DNA from: Mycoplasmatota bacterium
GTDB taxonomy: Bacteria; Bacillota_I; Bacilli_A; RF39; UBA660
NCBI GenBank assembly: GCA_022763805.1
Contig: JALERC010000100.1
Coordinates: 1-46,796 of the forward strand
DNA: 46,796 nt
Direction: 5' to 3'
Below the pieces are notes generated by a model. That model was not told the DNA's origin and did not search any database. It saw only the letters and a program-made list of their open reading frames with translations. A program made the position numbers and the translations under genes. How positions within the stretch are numbered: position 1 is the first letter of the stretch; each line of letters starts with the position of its first letter. Positions 24,852 to 33,123 of the stretch are shown piece by piece.

Positions 24852-25903
24852 TTTACCATCTTTTTATTATATATATTCATATACATTCCAACTAATATAG
24901 AATAACTTAGAATACTTGAACCACCATAACTTATAAATGGTAAAGTTATTCCGGTTATAGGTAAAATACCAAAAGTCATTCCTATATTTTGAAATTGTTG
25001 ATAAAATAATACTGAAATAAATCCTACTAAAAGCAATGAATCCCTTTTACTTTTAGATTGTATTGCTAAATTAATAATTCTAATATCAAATAATAAAATA
25101 GTTATTATTAGTATAAACGAACCCAAAAAACCAAGATGAGAAGATATTGTTGCAAAAATAAAATCTGTATGTCCTTCAGGAAAATATACTAAATTTTTAT
25201 TAATTCCTGTTCCTAATAATCCTCCTATAGAAATAGCCATCATACTATTATTTAATTGCATTCCTTCTTTATTAAACCAGTCTATTAATCTTTCGATTCT
25301 AAGAAAAAAACTACTTCCTAATATTTTTATAAATAAATTTATATTAAAAAAGTATAAATATAATATTAAAAAAATACATGAAGTTATTATTAATGTTCCA
25401 CCTAAATACCATTTATAGCTTATTTTTAATGCAAATAGTATTGCAAGCACTATTATTGAGTACATCAAAACAGCACCTGTATCTGGTTCTAAAAAAGTTA
25501 ATATTGATGGTATTAAAACGATAATTATACTTTTAAAAATAATTTTATTATTTTTAGATAAATAATCACTTAAAAAAATTATTAATGATATCTTAGTAAA
25601 TTCACTTATTTGAATATTACCTAATCCAGGTATTTTAAACCAACATTTACTACCGTTTATTGGTTGTGCAAAAAAAAGAAGTAGTAATAAAAGTATATTA
25701 CAAATAATATATATAATATGAGAATTTTTATATATAATATTATTATCAATAACAGTAATAAAAAGAATTATTACTATTCCAATTAGTATCCATATTATTT
25801 GTTTATATAGTAAAATTTTATCATAATTAAATAAACCAATTAACGAAAATATATTCATAATAATTAATAAACATAATAAAAAATAATCAATTTTTTTAAG
25901 CAT
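24752..25903 (-). CDS. rodA: SEDS family cell-shape protein RodA
   Basis: This is a peptidoglycan glycosyltransferase of the FtsW/RodA/SpoVE group with about ten membrane helices. Diagnostic stretches are INGSKCWFKIPGLGNIQISEFTK (about residues 82-104), VYFPEGHTDFIFATISSHLGFLG, and GILPITGITLPFISYGGSS near 315-333. HTDFIFA is closer to RodA than to FtsW. The frame has no stop after the last helix and reads 33 codons into the 3' end of the convergent prepilin-like gene (100 bases of overlap), so the C-terminus is unusual. GGTGAT lies four bases before ATG. Its partner could be the class B PBP at 33405. Confidence 0.88.
   Translation of the reverse strand: MLKKIDYFLLCLLIIMNIFSLIGLFNYDKILLYKQIIWILIGIVIILFITVIDNNIIYKNSHIIYIICNILLLLLLFFAQPINGSKCWFKIPGLGNIQISEFTKISLIIFLSDYLSKNNKIIFKSIIIVLIPSILTFLEPDTGAVLMYSIIVLAILFALKISYKWYLGGTLIITSCIFLILYLYFFNINLFIKILGSSFFLRIERLIDWFNKEGMQLNNSMMAISIGGLLGTGINKNLVYFPEGHTDFIFATISSHLGFLGSFILIITILLFDIRIINLAIQSKSKRDSLLLVGFISVLFYQQFQNIGMTFGILPITGITLPFISYGGSSILSYSILVGMYMNIYNKKMVNYLPSRTNGLSFRPLPLVIIASLVTFITGLIYI
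24840..24865 (+). terminator. Terminator of the prepilin-like gene, stop codon in the loop
   Basis: A perfect 9-bp stem GATGGTAAA/TTTACCATC has the TAG stop codon as its entire 3-base loop, followed by TTTTTATT. Confidence 0.88.
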
Positions 25904-25952
25904 AATATCACCATTATTATTGTTTTACAATTTGTTATAATTATGCAAATGA

Positions 25953-25980
25953 TTGACAAATATCATTAATATAGTATAAT
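25953..25980 (+). promoter_or_regulatory. Consensus promoter of the EIIB-like gene
   Basis: TTGACA (25953-25958) and TATAAT (25975-25980) have a 16-base spacer. Confidence 0.85.
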
Positions 25981-25997
25981 TAAATAAGGTGATTAAA

Positions 25998-26312
25998 ATG
26001 GAATTTGTACAATATATTATAATTATAGTATTAGCCATCTTAATTGCTCTAGCTGTTAGCAAAGCAATAAGTAAAGATGCCAAAATAGAAGTAAATAAAC
26101 TTGTTGAATATTTAGGTGGTAAAGATAATATTGTAAATTATGAAGTAAATAAGTCAAGATTTGTTGTTACATTAAAAGATATTACAAAAGTTAATAAAGA
26201 AAGTATCCAAAAAATGGGTGCTCAAGGTATGGTTGAAATAGATAATCAATTAAAAATTATTCTTGGAAATGATGCCCAAGCACTAAAAAAACAAATAGAC
26301 GCTTTAAAATGA
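25998..26312 (+). CDS. Small membrane-anchored PTS EIIB-like protein lacking the phospho-Cys
   Basis: The 104-residue protein has one N-terminal membrane helix (6-24) and a small domain that resembles glucose-type PTS EIIB: LVEYLGGKDNIVNYE ... SRFVVTLKDITKVNKESIQKMGAQGMVE. In true EIIB a Cys precedes the C-x-T-R-L stretch; here the matching position is Asn51 and no Cys exists in the protein. It therefore cannot carry phosphate in the usual way. ATG 25998 is preferred over the in-frame GTG at 25989, which belongs to the GGTGAT ribosome-binding site. It is a stand-alone gene with its own promoter and terminator. Function unknown. Confidence 0.75.
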   Translation: MEFVQYIIIIVLAILIALAVSKAISKDAKIEVNKLVEYLGGKDNIVNYEVNKSRFVVTLKDITKVNKESIQKMGAQGMVEIDNQLKIILGNDAQALKKQIDALK

Positions 26313-26334
26313 TAAAGGAATTTATCATTTTTTT
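26307..26334 (+). terminator. Terminator of the EIIB-like gene
   Basis: A perfect 10-bp stem AAATGATAAA/TTTATCATTT with a GGAA loop and T tail. The TGA stop codon is in the left arm. Confidence 0.9.
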
Positions 26335-26393
26335 GTTTTTTCGACATATATATACATATTATTTAGTGTATAATATAAAGCCGAGGTGGTTTT

Positions 26394-27626
26394 ATGATTT
26401 ATGTTGAAAACATGATTTTAAGTGTTATAATTATATTATTTCCATTATTAGTATTTTTTGTTTTTCTAGGATATAATCAAAATAATGATAAAGCTCAAGA
26501 CGAATTAATGTTTAAGTTATCATTATTTACATCAGCATATATGATAATAATGAAAGGTGAATTTTTATTTCCAAGAATAGCTTTTATGTCATTAAATATC
26601 CCAATATTAATATTTTATATTAAAGGATATAAAAAAGAAGCATTATTTCTTTCATTGGTTTATATAGTATATGGAACGTCAAATTTTCAAACAGCAATTC
26701 CAATAATTATTACTGAGTACTCTTGTTTATATTGTTTATATAAATACAAAGAAAAAAATAATGTAAGTGATATTATATTTATGCTAGAATTTTATACATT
26801 AAAATCTATTATATATATTTGTAGAGTAAATGTTGATGGTTGTTTTTTTGATGATAAAGCTCAGACAGATCAATTATATTTTTCACTTCCTATGGTACTT
26901 GCTGCAAGTATATTAATACTTAATCTTATTACATTAGGACACAAAATGATTACTTTTCATAATGATTATCAAAAAATGTTGAAAGAAAAAAATATAAGAT
27001 TATCTCTATTCAAAATAACTCATGAAGTCAAAAATCCTTTAACTGTGTGTAAATGTTATTTAAGTATTTTGAAACCAGAAGATGAAAAAAATCAAAAATA
27101 TATGAATGTTTTAAAAAGAGAAATCAATAATGCCATTACTATATTAGAAGATTTTTCTAATTTTAAAAATTTAAATATTGAAAAAAAATATATAAATATA
27201 TCTAAATGTATCAATGAATTATTAGATAGTAGTATAACTATTATGGTTGATTATAATATATCTCTTATAAGAAATATAGAATCTGATATATATACATATG
27301 CGGATTCCGAAAGAATAAAACAAGTAGTAATTAATCTTATTAAAAATAGTATAGAAGCATTAGAAAAAGAAAAAAATAAGCAAATTAAAATAATCTTAAA
27401 ACAAAGTAAGAAATATATAACTATTCAAATAATAGATAATGGTTGTGGAATATCTAGTCAAAATATAAAAAAAATAGGTGAACCATTTTTTACTACAAAA
27501 GAAAAAGGTACTGGATTAGGTGTAGCACTTTCAAAAGAGATCATAGAATTACATAACGGAAGAATAAATTATGAATCAAACGGTAATGGATCAATTGCCA
27601 CAATAAAAATAGCTAATCATATTTAA
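26394..27626 (+). CDS. Orphan sensor histidine kinase (sporulation-kinase-like)
   Basis: The 410-residue protein has an N-terminal membrane region of about five to six helices (residues 7-185), then a dimerisation domain with HEVKNPLT (the His that is phosphorylated) and a complete ATPase domain: N box IKNSIEAL, G1 DNGCGIS, F box EPFFTTKEKG and G2 TGLGVALSKE. No response regulator gene is adjacent. Multi-helix sensing regions joined directly to this type of kinase core are seen in Bacillus sporulation kinases such as KinB, and gpr-spoIIP lie 1.4 kb downstream. A role in sporulation control is inference. Confidence 0.85.
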   Translation: MIYVENMILSVIIILFPLLVFFVFLGYNQNNDKAQDELMFKLSLFTSAYMIIMKGEFLFPRIAFMSLNIPILIFYIKGYKKEALFLSLVYIVYGTSNFQTAIPIIITEYSCLYCLYKYKEKNNVSDIIFMLEFYTLKSIIYICRVNVDGCFFDDKAQTDQLYFSLPMVLAASILILNLITLGHKMITFHNDYQKMLKEKNIRLSLFKITHEVKNPLTVCKCYLSILKPEDEKNQKYMNVLKREINNAITILEDFSNFKNLNIEKKYINISKCINELLDSSITIMVDYNISLIRNIESDIYTYADSERIKQVVINLIKNSIEALEKEKNKQIKIILKQSKKYITIQIIDNGCGISSQNIKKIGEPFFTTKEKGTGLGVALSKEIIELHNGRINYESNGNGSIATIKIANHI

Positions 27627-27639
27627 TGATTAGCTATTT
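27607..27639. terminator. Two-way terminator with both stop codons in the loop
   Basis: A perfect 14-bp stem AAATAGCTAATCAT/ATGATTAGCTATTT has the 5-base loop ATTTA. The TAA stop of the kinase (27624-27626) and that of the convergent gene (27625-27623) both start in this loop. T-rich sequence follows on both strands. Confidence 0.85.
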
Positions 27640-28552
27640 CTTTATATATATTTGTATCATAATTATGTTGTTTTGTATTTTTACCAACTAGTTTATTATT
27701 TGAAATTAAGAAAAAGTCATCTAATAAAACATTTTCATTCGTATCAGTAACGGGATCATCCCAAGTTAAATCAAGATGTAACCATTCATTATTAATATTA
27801 ACTGCATTCCATATATGATTAATAGTAGATATTTTATAATTTTTAAGATTCAATCTATTTAGATATATAGCCATTAAATCTGTATATCCACTACATAAAG
27901 CAACGTGATTAGTTAATACTCCATTAGCTTTATGTGACATTAATGTATTTTCTCCTTGTGTATTACTTTCTATTTCATTAGCACGTTTTTGATCGTATAC
28001 GGTATTATTAATTACATAATCATGGAATGTTTTAATTTTTTCAACATCTGTCATTTGACTAGTTAATAGTGTATCTTCAATAACATCTAATTGGTCATTT
28101 ATATATTTTATTTCTTCATTTGAATACAGTTTATCTACTGATATCTTAATTTTACCCATATTATTTGTTGATATATATAGTTTATTATAACTATTATATG
28201 GATGAACAAAATTATTTAAAACTGATAAATAGTTCTCATTAGTAGATAATTTTTCAACATCATATTGACACATATCATAGTCTTTAGCACAATAAAAAAC
28301 AAATTCGTTCATACCACTATCTAGAATAGTATAAATAGCATTTAATATTTCAGCTTTATTATTTACTTCAAAATCATTTGTAATTTGAACATAATTGTAG
28401 TTTTCACTTTTTGAATATTCATTAGTTGTAAAAATGATATTTTCTTTTCGGTAAACTAAATTTTCGATTATGAAAGAAGTTATATCATTTCTATAATAAG
28501 CAATAAAACCACATATCAATACATAAAATAAAATTGATAAAGTATGTTTCAT
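27623..28552 (-). CDS. Transglutaminase-like membrane protein
   Basis: The product of 309 residues (start ATG 28552, with GGTGAT four bases upstream; two earlier in-frame codons overlap that site) has one N-terminal membrane helix and an extracytoplasmic chain. The C-terminal third holds a transglutaminase/cysteine-protease triad: Cys in VALCSGYTDLMAIYL, His in INHIWNAV and Asp in LHLDLTWDDP. A helical stretch precedes it (DVEKIKTFHDYVINNTVYD, the usual start of this domain). Such proteins may process or cross-link surface proteins. Substrate unknown. It is transcribed from its own TGATATAAT and is convergent with the kinase. Confidence 0.82.
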   Translation of the reverse strand: MKHTLSILFYVLICGFIAYYRNDITSFIIENLVYRKENIIFTTNEYSKSENYNYVQITNDFEVNNKAEILNAIYTILDSGMNEFVFYCAKDYDMCQYDVEKLSTNENYLSVLNNFVHPYNSYNKLYISTNNMGKIKISVDKLYSNEEIKYINDQLDVIEDTLLTSQMTDVEKIKTFHDYVINNTVYDQKRANEIESNTQGENTLMSHKANGVLTNHVALCSGYTDLMAIYLNRLNLKNYKISTINHIWNAVNINNEWLHLDLTWDDPVTDTNENVLLDDFFLISNNKLVGKNTKQHNYDTNIYKEIANH

Positions 28553-28569
28553 TCGCATCACCTAAAAAT

Positions 28570-28578
28570 ATTATATCA
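28570..28578 (-). promoter_or_regulatory. Extended -10 promoter of the transglutaminase-like gene
   Basis: TGATATAAT on the minus strand lies 17 bases upstream of the ATG. The leader is very short and contains only the GGTGAT site. Confidence 0.6.
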
Positions 28579-28589
28579 TTTATAAAGAT

Positions 28590-28613
28590 AAAAAAAAAGA
28601 AGTAAAAATTACT
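28590..28613 (-). terminator. Terminator of rpsT
   Basis: On the minus strand a short AGTAA/TTACT stem is followed by TC and ten T, starting at the rpsT stop codon. Confidence 0.65.
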
Positions 28614-28872
28614 CCATATTATTAACTTTTTTAGTTAAACGTGATTTATTACGTGCACAAGCGTTTTTTGATGTTACTCCTTTAGAAACAGCTTTGTCGA
28701 TTCTTTTAATAGCAACTTTTAAAGTTTCGCTTGCTTTTTCTTTATCTTTGTTTAATACAGCTTTTTCTACATTTTTAATAGCTGTTTTCATACTTGCTTC
28801 AAAATAATTATTTTCTACAGTTTTTTTAGCATTAGCTCTAACAGCTTTTTTAGCATTTTTCATATTTGGCAT
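28609..28872 (-). CDS. rpsT: Ribosomal protein S20
   Basis: This small-subunit protein bS20 has 87 residues and is Lys/Ala-rich and helical. The blocks MPNMKNAKKAVRANAKK and AVSKGVTSKNACARNKSRL are typical of the family. GGAGGTGAAATT precedes the start. A minus-strand promoter with TTGCAT, a 17-base spacer and TAAAAT lies upstream. It is divergent from gpr; in Bacillus rpsT also lies directly next to gpr in the opposite direction, so the arrangement is conserved. Confidence 0.95.
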   Translation of the reverse strand: MPNMKNAKKAVRANAKKTVENNYFEASMKTAIKNVEKAVLNKDKEKASETLKVAIKRIDKAVSKGVTSKNACARNKSRLTKKVNNME

Positions 28873-28906
28873 ATAATTTCACCTCCAAGTCGACTTAACA
28901 CTATTG

Positions 28907-28935
28907 ATTTTAACAAAAAAATCAAGAAAATGCAA
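28907..28935 (-). promoter_or_regulatory. Promoter of rpsT
   Basis: On the minus strand TTGCAT and TAAAAT are separated by 17 bases. Confidence 0.65.
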
Positions 28936-28978
28936 CTAAAATGTTTATTTTTGATAAAAATATATATTAGGTGATAGA

Positions 28979-29965
28979 ATGAAACATGAAATTGATTTAA
29001 AAAATTATGAAATACGTACTGATTTAATAGATTTTTATTTAAATAATTGTATATACAATAATAACTACAAAAATATAAATATTAAAAGGTATTATAATGA
29101 TTCTAATAAAATGAATAAAGGAAATTATACAGTAATATCATATGATGATATAACAGATACAGATAATTACTATAATGTTTGTGATGTTTTAATTAAAGAA
29201 TTAAATTATATATTAAAGAAAAACAACATAAATGAAAAAGATTCTTGTCTAATTGTAGGATTAGGAAATAATGAATCAACACCAGATTCTTTAGGCCCTA
29301 AAACAATTGAAAATGTAATAGTAACTAATCCTATATATGAACTTAATGAACTTGATGAAGGATTTAGAAGAACATATAAAATTATTCCAAATGTATATGC
29401 TAATACAGGTATTGAAACAATGGAATATATTAAAAGTATAACTAATACTATAAATCCGGATTTTATTATTATCATAGATGCTCTTGCTAGCGAGTCTACT
29501 GAAAGAATAAACAAAACAATACAAATAAGTGACTGCGGTATAAGTCCTGGTTCTGGAGTTGGTAATAATAGAATGGAATTATCAAAAAAAACATTAGGAA
29601 AAAAAGTTATAGTAATAGGAATTCCTACAGTAGTGGATGCATCTATTATTGCATTTGATACAATTAACTATTTATATAAAAACTATGCTTATAATAAAAA
29701 AAATTTAAAAAATCCTAAAAATAGATTCATATTATATAATAATATTACATATAATGAAGAGATAGATAGTATATCTAAGGAAAATTTATTTGGTATTATT
29801 GGTAAACTTGATAATAATGAATTAAAACAATTAGTATACGAAGTGTTATCACCAGTTGGTTTAAATACAATGGTAACAACTAAAGAAATAGATTTTATGA
29901 TAAAAAAGGAGTCAGAATTACTAGGATATGCAATAAATAAAGTATTACATAAAAAATATAGATAG
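28979..29965 (+). CDS. gpr: Spore germination protease GPR
   Basis: GPR is the protease that degrades small acid-soluble spore proteins when spores germinate. The 328-residue product has VGLGNNESTPDSLGPKTIENV, the most conserved stretch in the family, then PNVYANTGIETMEYIK, DFIIIIDALASES and ISPGSGVGNNR. It is a little shorter than the Bacillus enzyme, mainly at the N-terminus, where a propeptide normally lies. Start with GGTGAT. spoIIP follows ten bases later. This gene is strong evidence for endospore formation. Confidence 0.95.
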   Translation: MKHEIDLKNYEIRTDLIDFYLNNCIYNNNYKNINIKRYYNDSNKMNKGNYTVISYDDITDTDNYYNVCDVLIKELNYILKKNNINEKDSCLIVGLGNNESTPDSLGPKTIENVIVTNPIYELNELDEGFRRTYKIIPNVYANTGIETMEYIKSITNTINPDFIIIIDALASESTERINKTIQISDCGISPGSGVGNNRMELSKKTLGKKVIVIGIPTVVDASIIAFDTINYLYKNYAYNKKNLKNPKNRFILYNNITYNEEIDSISKENLFGIIGKLDNNELKQLVYEVLSPVGLNTMVTTKEIDFMIKKESELLGYAINKVLHKKYR

Positions 29966-29975
29966 GTGATTAATA

Positions 29976-30914
29976 ATGAAGAAAATAAGACTTAAAAAGA
30001 AGTTTTATTTTAGAAATATGATTTTACTATGTGTATGTATTATTTCATTTATTATTAGTTATAATATTAAATTGTATTCAAGTAATGAGGAATTTATAAT
30101 GAATTTATTAAATGATTCTAATTATTATAAAAAATATGAAGATAAAAATATTATTAAAAAAATTAATAATTATTTATATAATGTAAATTTAAACGAACCA
30201 GTAACATTACTTGAAAATATGTTTAATTATGAAAGTACAAGTGAATACTATCCAGAGGTATTAGAAACTATTACTAAGCATATAAATGACCCTACTAATG
30301 ATGTTATTGATAATCCAATAGTTTATATTTATAATTCACATCAATTAGAAAACTATGACAGTTCCAATTACGAGCCATATAACATTACACCAAATGTTAT
30401 GATGGCATCATATTTATTAAAAGAAAAATTAAATAATTATAATATTCCGACCATAGTAGAAGAAGGTAATATTAATGAATTTATAAAAATTAATAATTGG
30501 GACTATAATTATTCATACATAGCAAGTAGATATTTTATAGAAGAAGCAAAAAGAAAATATCCGAGTATTAAATACTTTATAGATATACATAGAGATTCTG
30601 TAACTAAAGAATATTCTACAGCAATTATTAATGATATGAGTTATGCTAAGGTATTATTCGTTGTAGGATTAGATCATGATAATTATAAAGGTAATTTAGA
30701 TTTTGCTAATAATGTTAATAATAGGTTAATTAATGGGATTTCTAAAGGAATTATTAAAAAAAGTGGACCTAATGTTAATGGAATATATAATCAAGATATA
30801 AGTAGTAACGCTCTTTTAATAGAAGTTGGAGGATATCAAAATAAAATTGATGAAGTATATAATACTATAGATGTTCTTGCAAATACTTTAAAGGAGGTTA
30901 TAAATGAAAATTAA
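29976..30914 (+). CDS. spoIIP: Stage II sporulation protein P
   Basis: SpoIIP is the amidase/endopeptidase of the engulfment complex (with SpoIID and SpoIIM) and acts on septal peptidoglycan during sporulation. The 312-residue protein has an N-terminal membrane helix (16-30), a linker, and the amidase domain starting PIVYIYNSHQLENY, with IDIHRDS and a final LLIEVGG, which hold the zinc-binding and catalytic residues of this family. It directly follows gpr, the order found in Bacillus. Start with GGTGAT. Its 3' end overlaps the next small gene by 11 bases. Confidence 0.95.
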   Translation: MKKIRLKKKFYFRNMILLCVCIISFIISYNIKLYSSNEEFIMNLLNDSNYYKKYEDKNIIKKINNYLYNVNLNEPVTLLENMFNYESTSEYYPEVLETITKHINDPTNDVIDNPIVYIYNSHQLENYDSSNYEPYNITPNVMMASYLLKEKLNNYNIPTIVEEGNINEFIKINNWDYNYSYIASRYFIEEAKRKYPSIKYFIDIHRDSVTKEYSTAIINDMSYAKVLFVVGLDHDNYKGNLDFANNVNNRLINGISKGIIKKSGPNVNGIYNQDISSNALLIEVGGYQNKIDEVYNTIDVLANTLKEVINEN

Positions 30915-31215
30915 ATCATTTATTTTTTTATGTATTTTAGTTATTTATACTTCAATTTATTTAATGATAAACATGGGTTATTATGAATATGCTAATTATA
31001 AAAAAAAGGAATTAACAGAAGAACAAATAAAAAAATTTGAAAATGATGTTAAAAATGGATATTATATAGATATAACATCATACATAGAAAATAATGATGA
31101 TTTTAGTAGAAAAGATAAAAGTTTTTTATTGAAAACATCTGAATTTGTATCTAATAGTGCAAAAAAATGTGTGGCTGAAATGTTTAAAATGTTAAATAAT
31201 ATTATTGAAAACTAA
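30904..31215 (+). CDS. Small membrane protein in the gpr-spoIIP operon
   Basis: The 103-residue protein has one N-terminal membrane helix (5-24) and a charged, mostly helical outside part. I do not recognise the family. AGGAGG inside the end of spoIIP is placed to start it, so it is translated with spoIIP. In Bacillus subtilis the small membrane gene yqxA occupies this position, but sequence similarity is not obvious. A sporulation role is inferred from context only. Confidence 0.75.
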   Translation: MKIKSFIFLCILVIYTSIYLMINMGYYEYANYKKKELTEEQIKKFENDVKNGYYIDITSYIENNDDFSRKDKSFLLKTSEFVSNSAKKCVAEMFKMLNNIIEN

Positions 31216-31233
31216 TATGTGCTGTGATATAAT
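31205..31233 (+). promoter_or_regulatory. Promoter of the DUF1292 gene
   Basis: TTGAAA (31205-31210) and an extended -10 TGATATAAT ending at 31233 have a 17-base spacer. The -35 box lies within the end of the previous gene. Confidence 0.8.
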
Positions 31234-31262
31234 TAAGTAGAAATAAGAAGGGAGAGCTAAAT

Positions 31263-31532
31263 ATGGGAACTAAAGAAATGATTAAAATAGTTGATGAACA
31301 AGGAACTGAAAAAGAAGTTGAAGTTGTATCATTCTTCACTTTAAAATCAAATAATAAAGATTATCTAATTTATACTGAAAATAAAATTGATGCTAGTGGG
31401 AACGTTGAAGTTTATACATCAGAAGTTGTTAATAAACAAGACGGAACAATGGAATTAAAAGGTGTCGATGATGATTCAGTTTGGGTTGAAATTAAAAAAG
31501 TAATGCTTGATATTGCAAAAGACGGGGAGTAA
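31263..31532 (+). CDS. DUF1292 family protein
   Basis: The 89-residue acidic protein shows the DUF1292/YrzB pattern: an opening strand KIVDEQGTEKEVEVVSFF, then NNKDYLIYTE and an EVY block. In Bacillus such genes lie with yrrK and yrzL near alaS, and their function is not known to me. AAGGGAGAG precedes the start. The next gene follows after four bases, with its ribosome-binding site inside this frame. Confidence 0.85.
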   Translation: MGTKEMIKIVDEQGTEKEVEVVSFFTLKSNNKDYLIYTENKIDASGNVEVYTSEVVNKQDGTMELKGVDDDSVWVEIKKVMLDIAKDGE

Positions 31533-31536
31533 TATT

Positions 31537-32169
31537 ATGAAAAATTATGAGGTAAAATACGCAACTAAAGAATTAGCTGATAAAAAAATAGTAAAAGTAC
31601 AACAAACAAATAAAAGATTAGCATATTTAGTTTCAAATATGTTTACTAAGATGAAAAATGGATTTGCTAAAAAAGTTAATCCGATTATTGTTGTGTTTCA
31701 AGAAGAACAAGCTAGTCGTGTAGTTGAAAAAGAAGAAGTTAAAGTAGAAGAACCTGTTGTAGCTAAAGCTGAACCTGTAGTATCAACACCAAGTGCTACA
31801 GATGATAACAAAAAATATATTGTTAAAGCATATTTAGCAGACATTGAAGCTTTAAGTAGAAATAAAAAAGTATTATCTCAAGCACCTAAAAAATTATTAA
31901 TTAGTGAATTATTTGTTAAAAAACTAATTGGTAATAGAATGAAAAATATTAATCTTTTAAATAAAAAAGTTGAAAAACCAGAAGATAAAAAACTTTCTTT
32001 TGCAGATGCTCAAGAAGAAGCAGTTTACAAGTATATTTCTTTAAATGAAGAAATGAAAGATTTAATCAAATTAGTCGAAGATAAAAAAGCTCAAATGATA
32101 TCTTTAGCTAAAGAACATGGATTAACAAGATCTATGGTTGAAAATGCTATGGCAAAAAAAGCAAAATAA
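31537..32169 (+). CDS. Conserved-looking protein of unknown function
   Basis: The start is placed at ATG 31537, preceded by GGGGAG, giving 210 residues; the longer in-frame TTG start has no ribosome-binding site. There is a Lys-rich N-terminal part (1-55), a Glu/Val/Pro/Ala linker (about 60-95), and a helical C-terminal domain with many Lys and Leu residues ending LTRSMVENAMAKKAK. No membrane segment or catalytic motif is seen. Overall it is basic, so it may bind nucleic acid or ribosomes, but that is a guess. It forms an operon with the DUF1292 gene. Confidence 0.7.
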   Translation: MKNYEVKYATKELADKKIVKVQQTNKRLAYLVSNMFTKMKNGFAKKVNPIIVVFQEEQASRVVEKEEVKVEEPVVAKAEPVVSTPSATDDNKKYIVKAYLADIEALSRNKKVLSQAPKKLLISELFVKKLIGNRMKNINLLNKKVEKPEDKKLSFADAQEEAVYKYISLNEEMKDLIKLVEDKKAQMISLAKEHGLTRSMVENAMAKKAK

Positions 32170-32192
32170 GAATCTTAGTATTCTTTTTTTTT
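32168..32192 (+). terminator. Short terminator before nfo
   Basis: A 6-bp stem AAGAAT/ATTCTT is followed by seven to eight T. The nfo ribosome-binding site AGGAGG starts immediately after the T run, so some readthrough into nfo is likely. Confidence 0.6.
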
Positions 32193-32203
32193 AGGAGGTA
32201 ATT

Positions 32204-33106
32204 ATGTTAATAATAGGATCACATGTATCATTTAATAAAGATAATCAATTATTAGGTTCAGTAAGAGAGGCATTAGCATATGATGCTAATACATTTATGT
32301 TTTATACCGGAGCTCCACAAAATACAAAAAGAATTCCTATTAATGATGAAAAAACATATGAAGCATTTAAATTAATGAAAGATAATAATATGGATTTAAG
32401 AAATATTATTGTGCATGCACCATATATTATTAATCCTGCTAACACTGAAAACCTAGATTTTTCTATAAACTTTTTAAGACAAGAATTAGATAGGGTAGAA
32501 AAATTAGGTATTACTAAATTAGTTCTTCATCCAGGAAGTCATGTACAATTAGGTGAAGATATTGCAATAAAAAACATAACTCATGTTTTAAATAGTTGTT
32601 TATTAAGTGATACCAAAGTTGATATTTGTTTAGAAACAATGGCAGGAAAAGGAACGGAAATGGGAATTAATTTTGATCAATTAAAAAAAATAATTGATGG
32701 AGTTTTATACAAGGATAAAGTTAAGGTATGTTTAGATACTTGTCATCTAAATGATGCTGGATATGATTTAAAAGAATTTGATGTAATACTTGATGAATTT
32801 GATAAGAAAATAGGAATCGATAAAATAGCATGTGTTCATATAAATGATTCAAAAAATATTTTAGGAAGTCATAAAGATAGACATGAAAATATTGGTTTAG
32901 GTACTATTGGATTTGATAATTTAATTAATATTATTTATCATGACAAACTAAAAGGTGTTCCTAAAATACTAGAAACACCATATATAACAAATGGAATAGA
33001 TGAAAAAAATAAAATTTATGCCCCATATAAATTTGAAATTGAAATGATTAAAAATAAAAAAATGAATACAAATTTACTTGAAGATATCAGAAACTATTAT
33101 AAATAG
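32204..33106 (+). CDS. nfo: Endonuclease IV
   Basis: This AP endonuclease of base-excision repair has 300 residues with the trinuclear zinc site of the family: SHVS (His7), VHAPYI, LHPGSH, CLETMAGKG (Glu), LDTCHLNDAGYD, HINDSK and DRHENIGLG. It has AGGAGG seven bases upstream. It ends in a terminator whose stem also contains the stop of the convergent DUF2624-like gene. The nfo/DUF2624 pairing is also found in Bacillus, where both lie on the same strand. Confidence 0.96.
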   Translation: MLIIGSHVSFNKDNQLLGSVREALAYDANTFMFYTGAPQNTKRIPINDEKTYEAFKLMKDNNMDLRNIIVHAPYIINPANTENLDFSINFLRQELDRVEKLGITKLVLHPGSHVQLGEDIAIKNITHVLNSCLLSDTKVDICLETMAGKGTEMGINFDQLKKIIDGVLYKDKVKVCLDTCHLNDAGYDLKEFDVILDEFDKKIGIDKIACVHINDSKNILGSHKDRHENIGLGTIGFDNLINIIYHDKLKGVPKILETPYITNGIDEKNKIYAPYKFEIEMIKNKKMNTNLLEDIRNYYK

Positions 33107-33123
33107 TTCTGATACTTTTTTTT
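33086..33123 (+). terminator. Terminator of nfo
   Basis: ATCAGA-A-ACTATT pairs with AATAGT-TCTGAT (one bulged A), followed by AC and eight T. The nfo stop is in the right arm. Confidence 0.85.
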
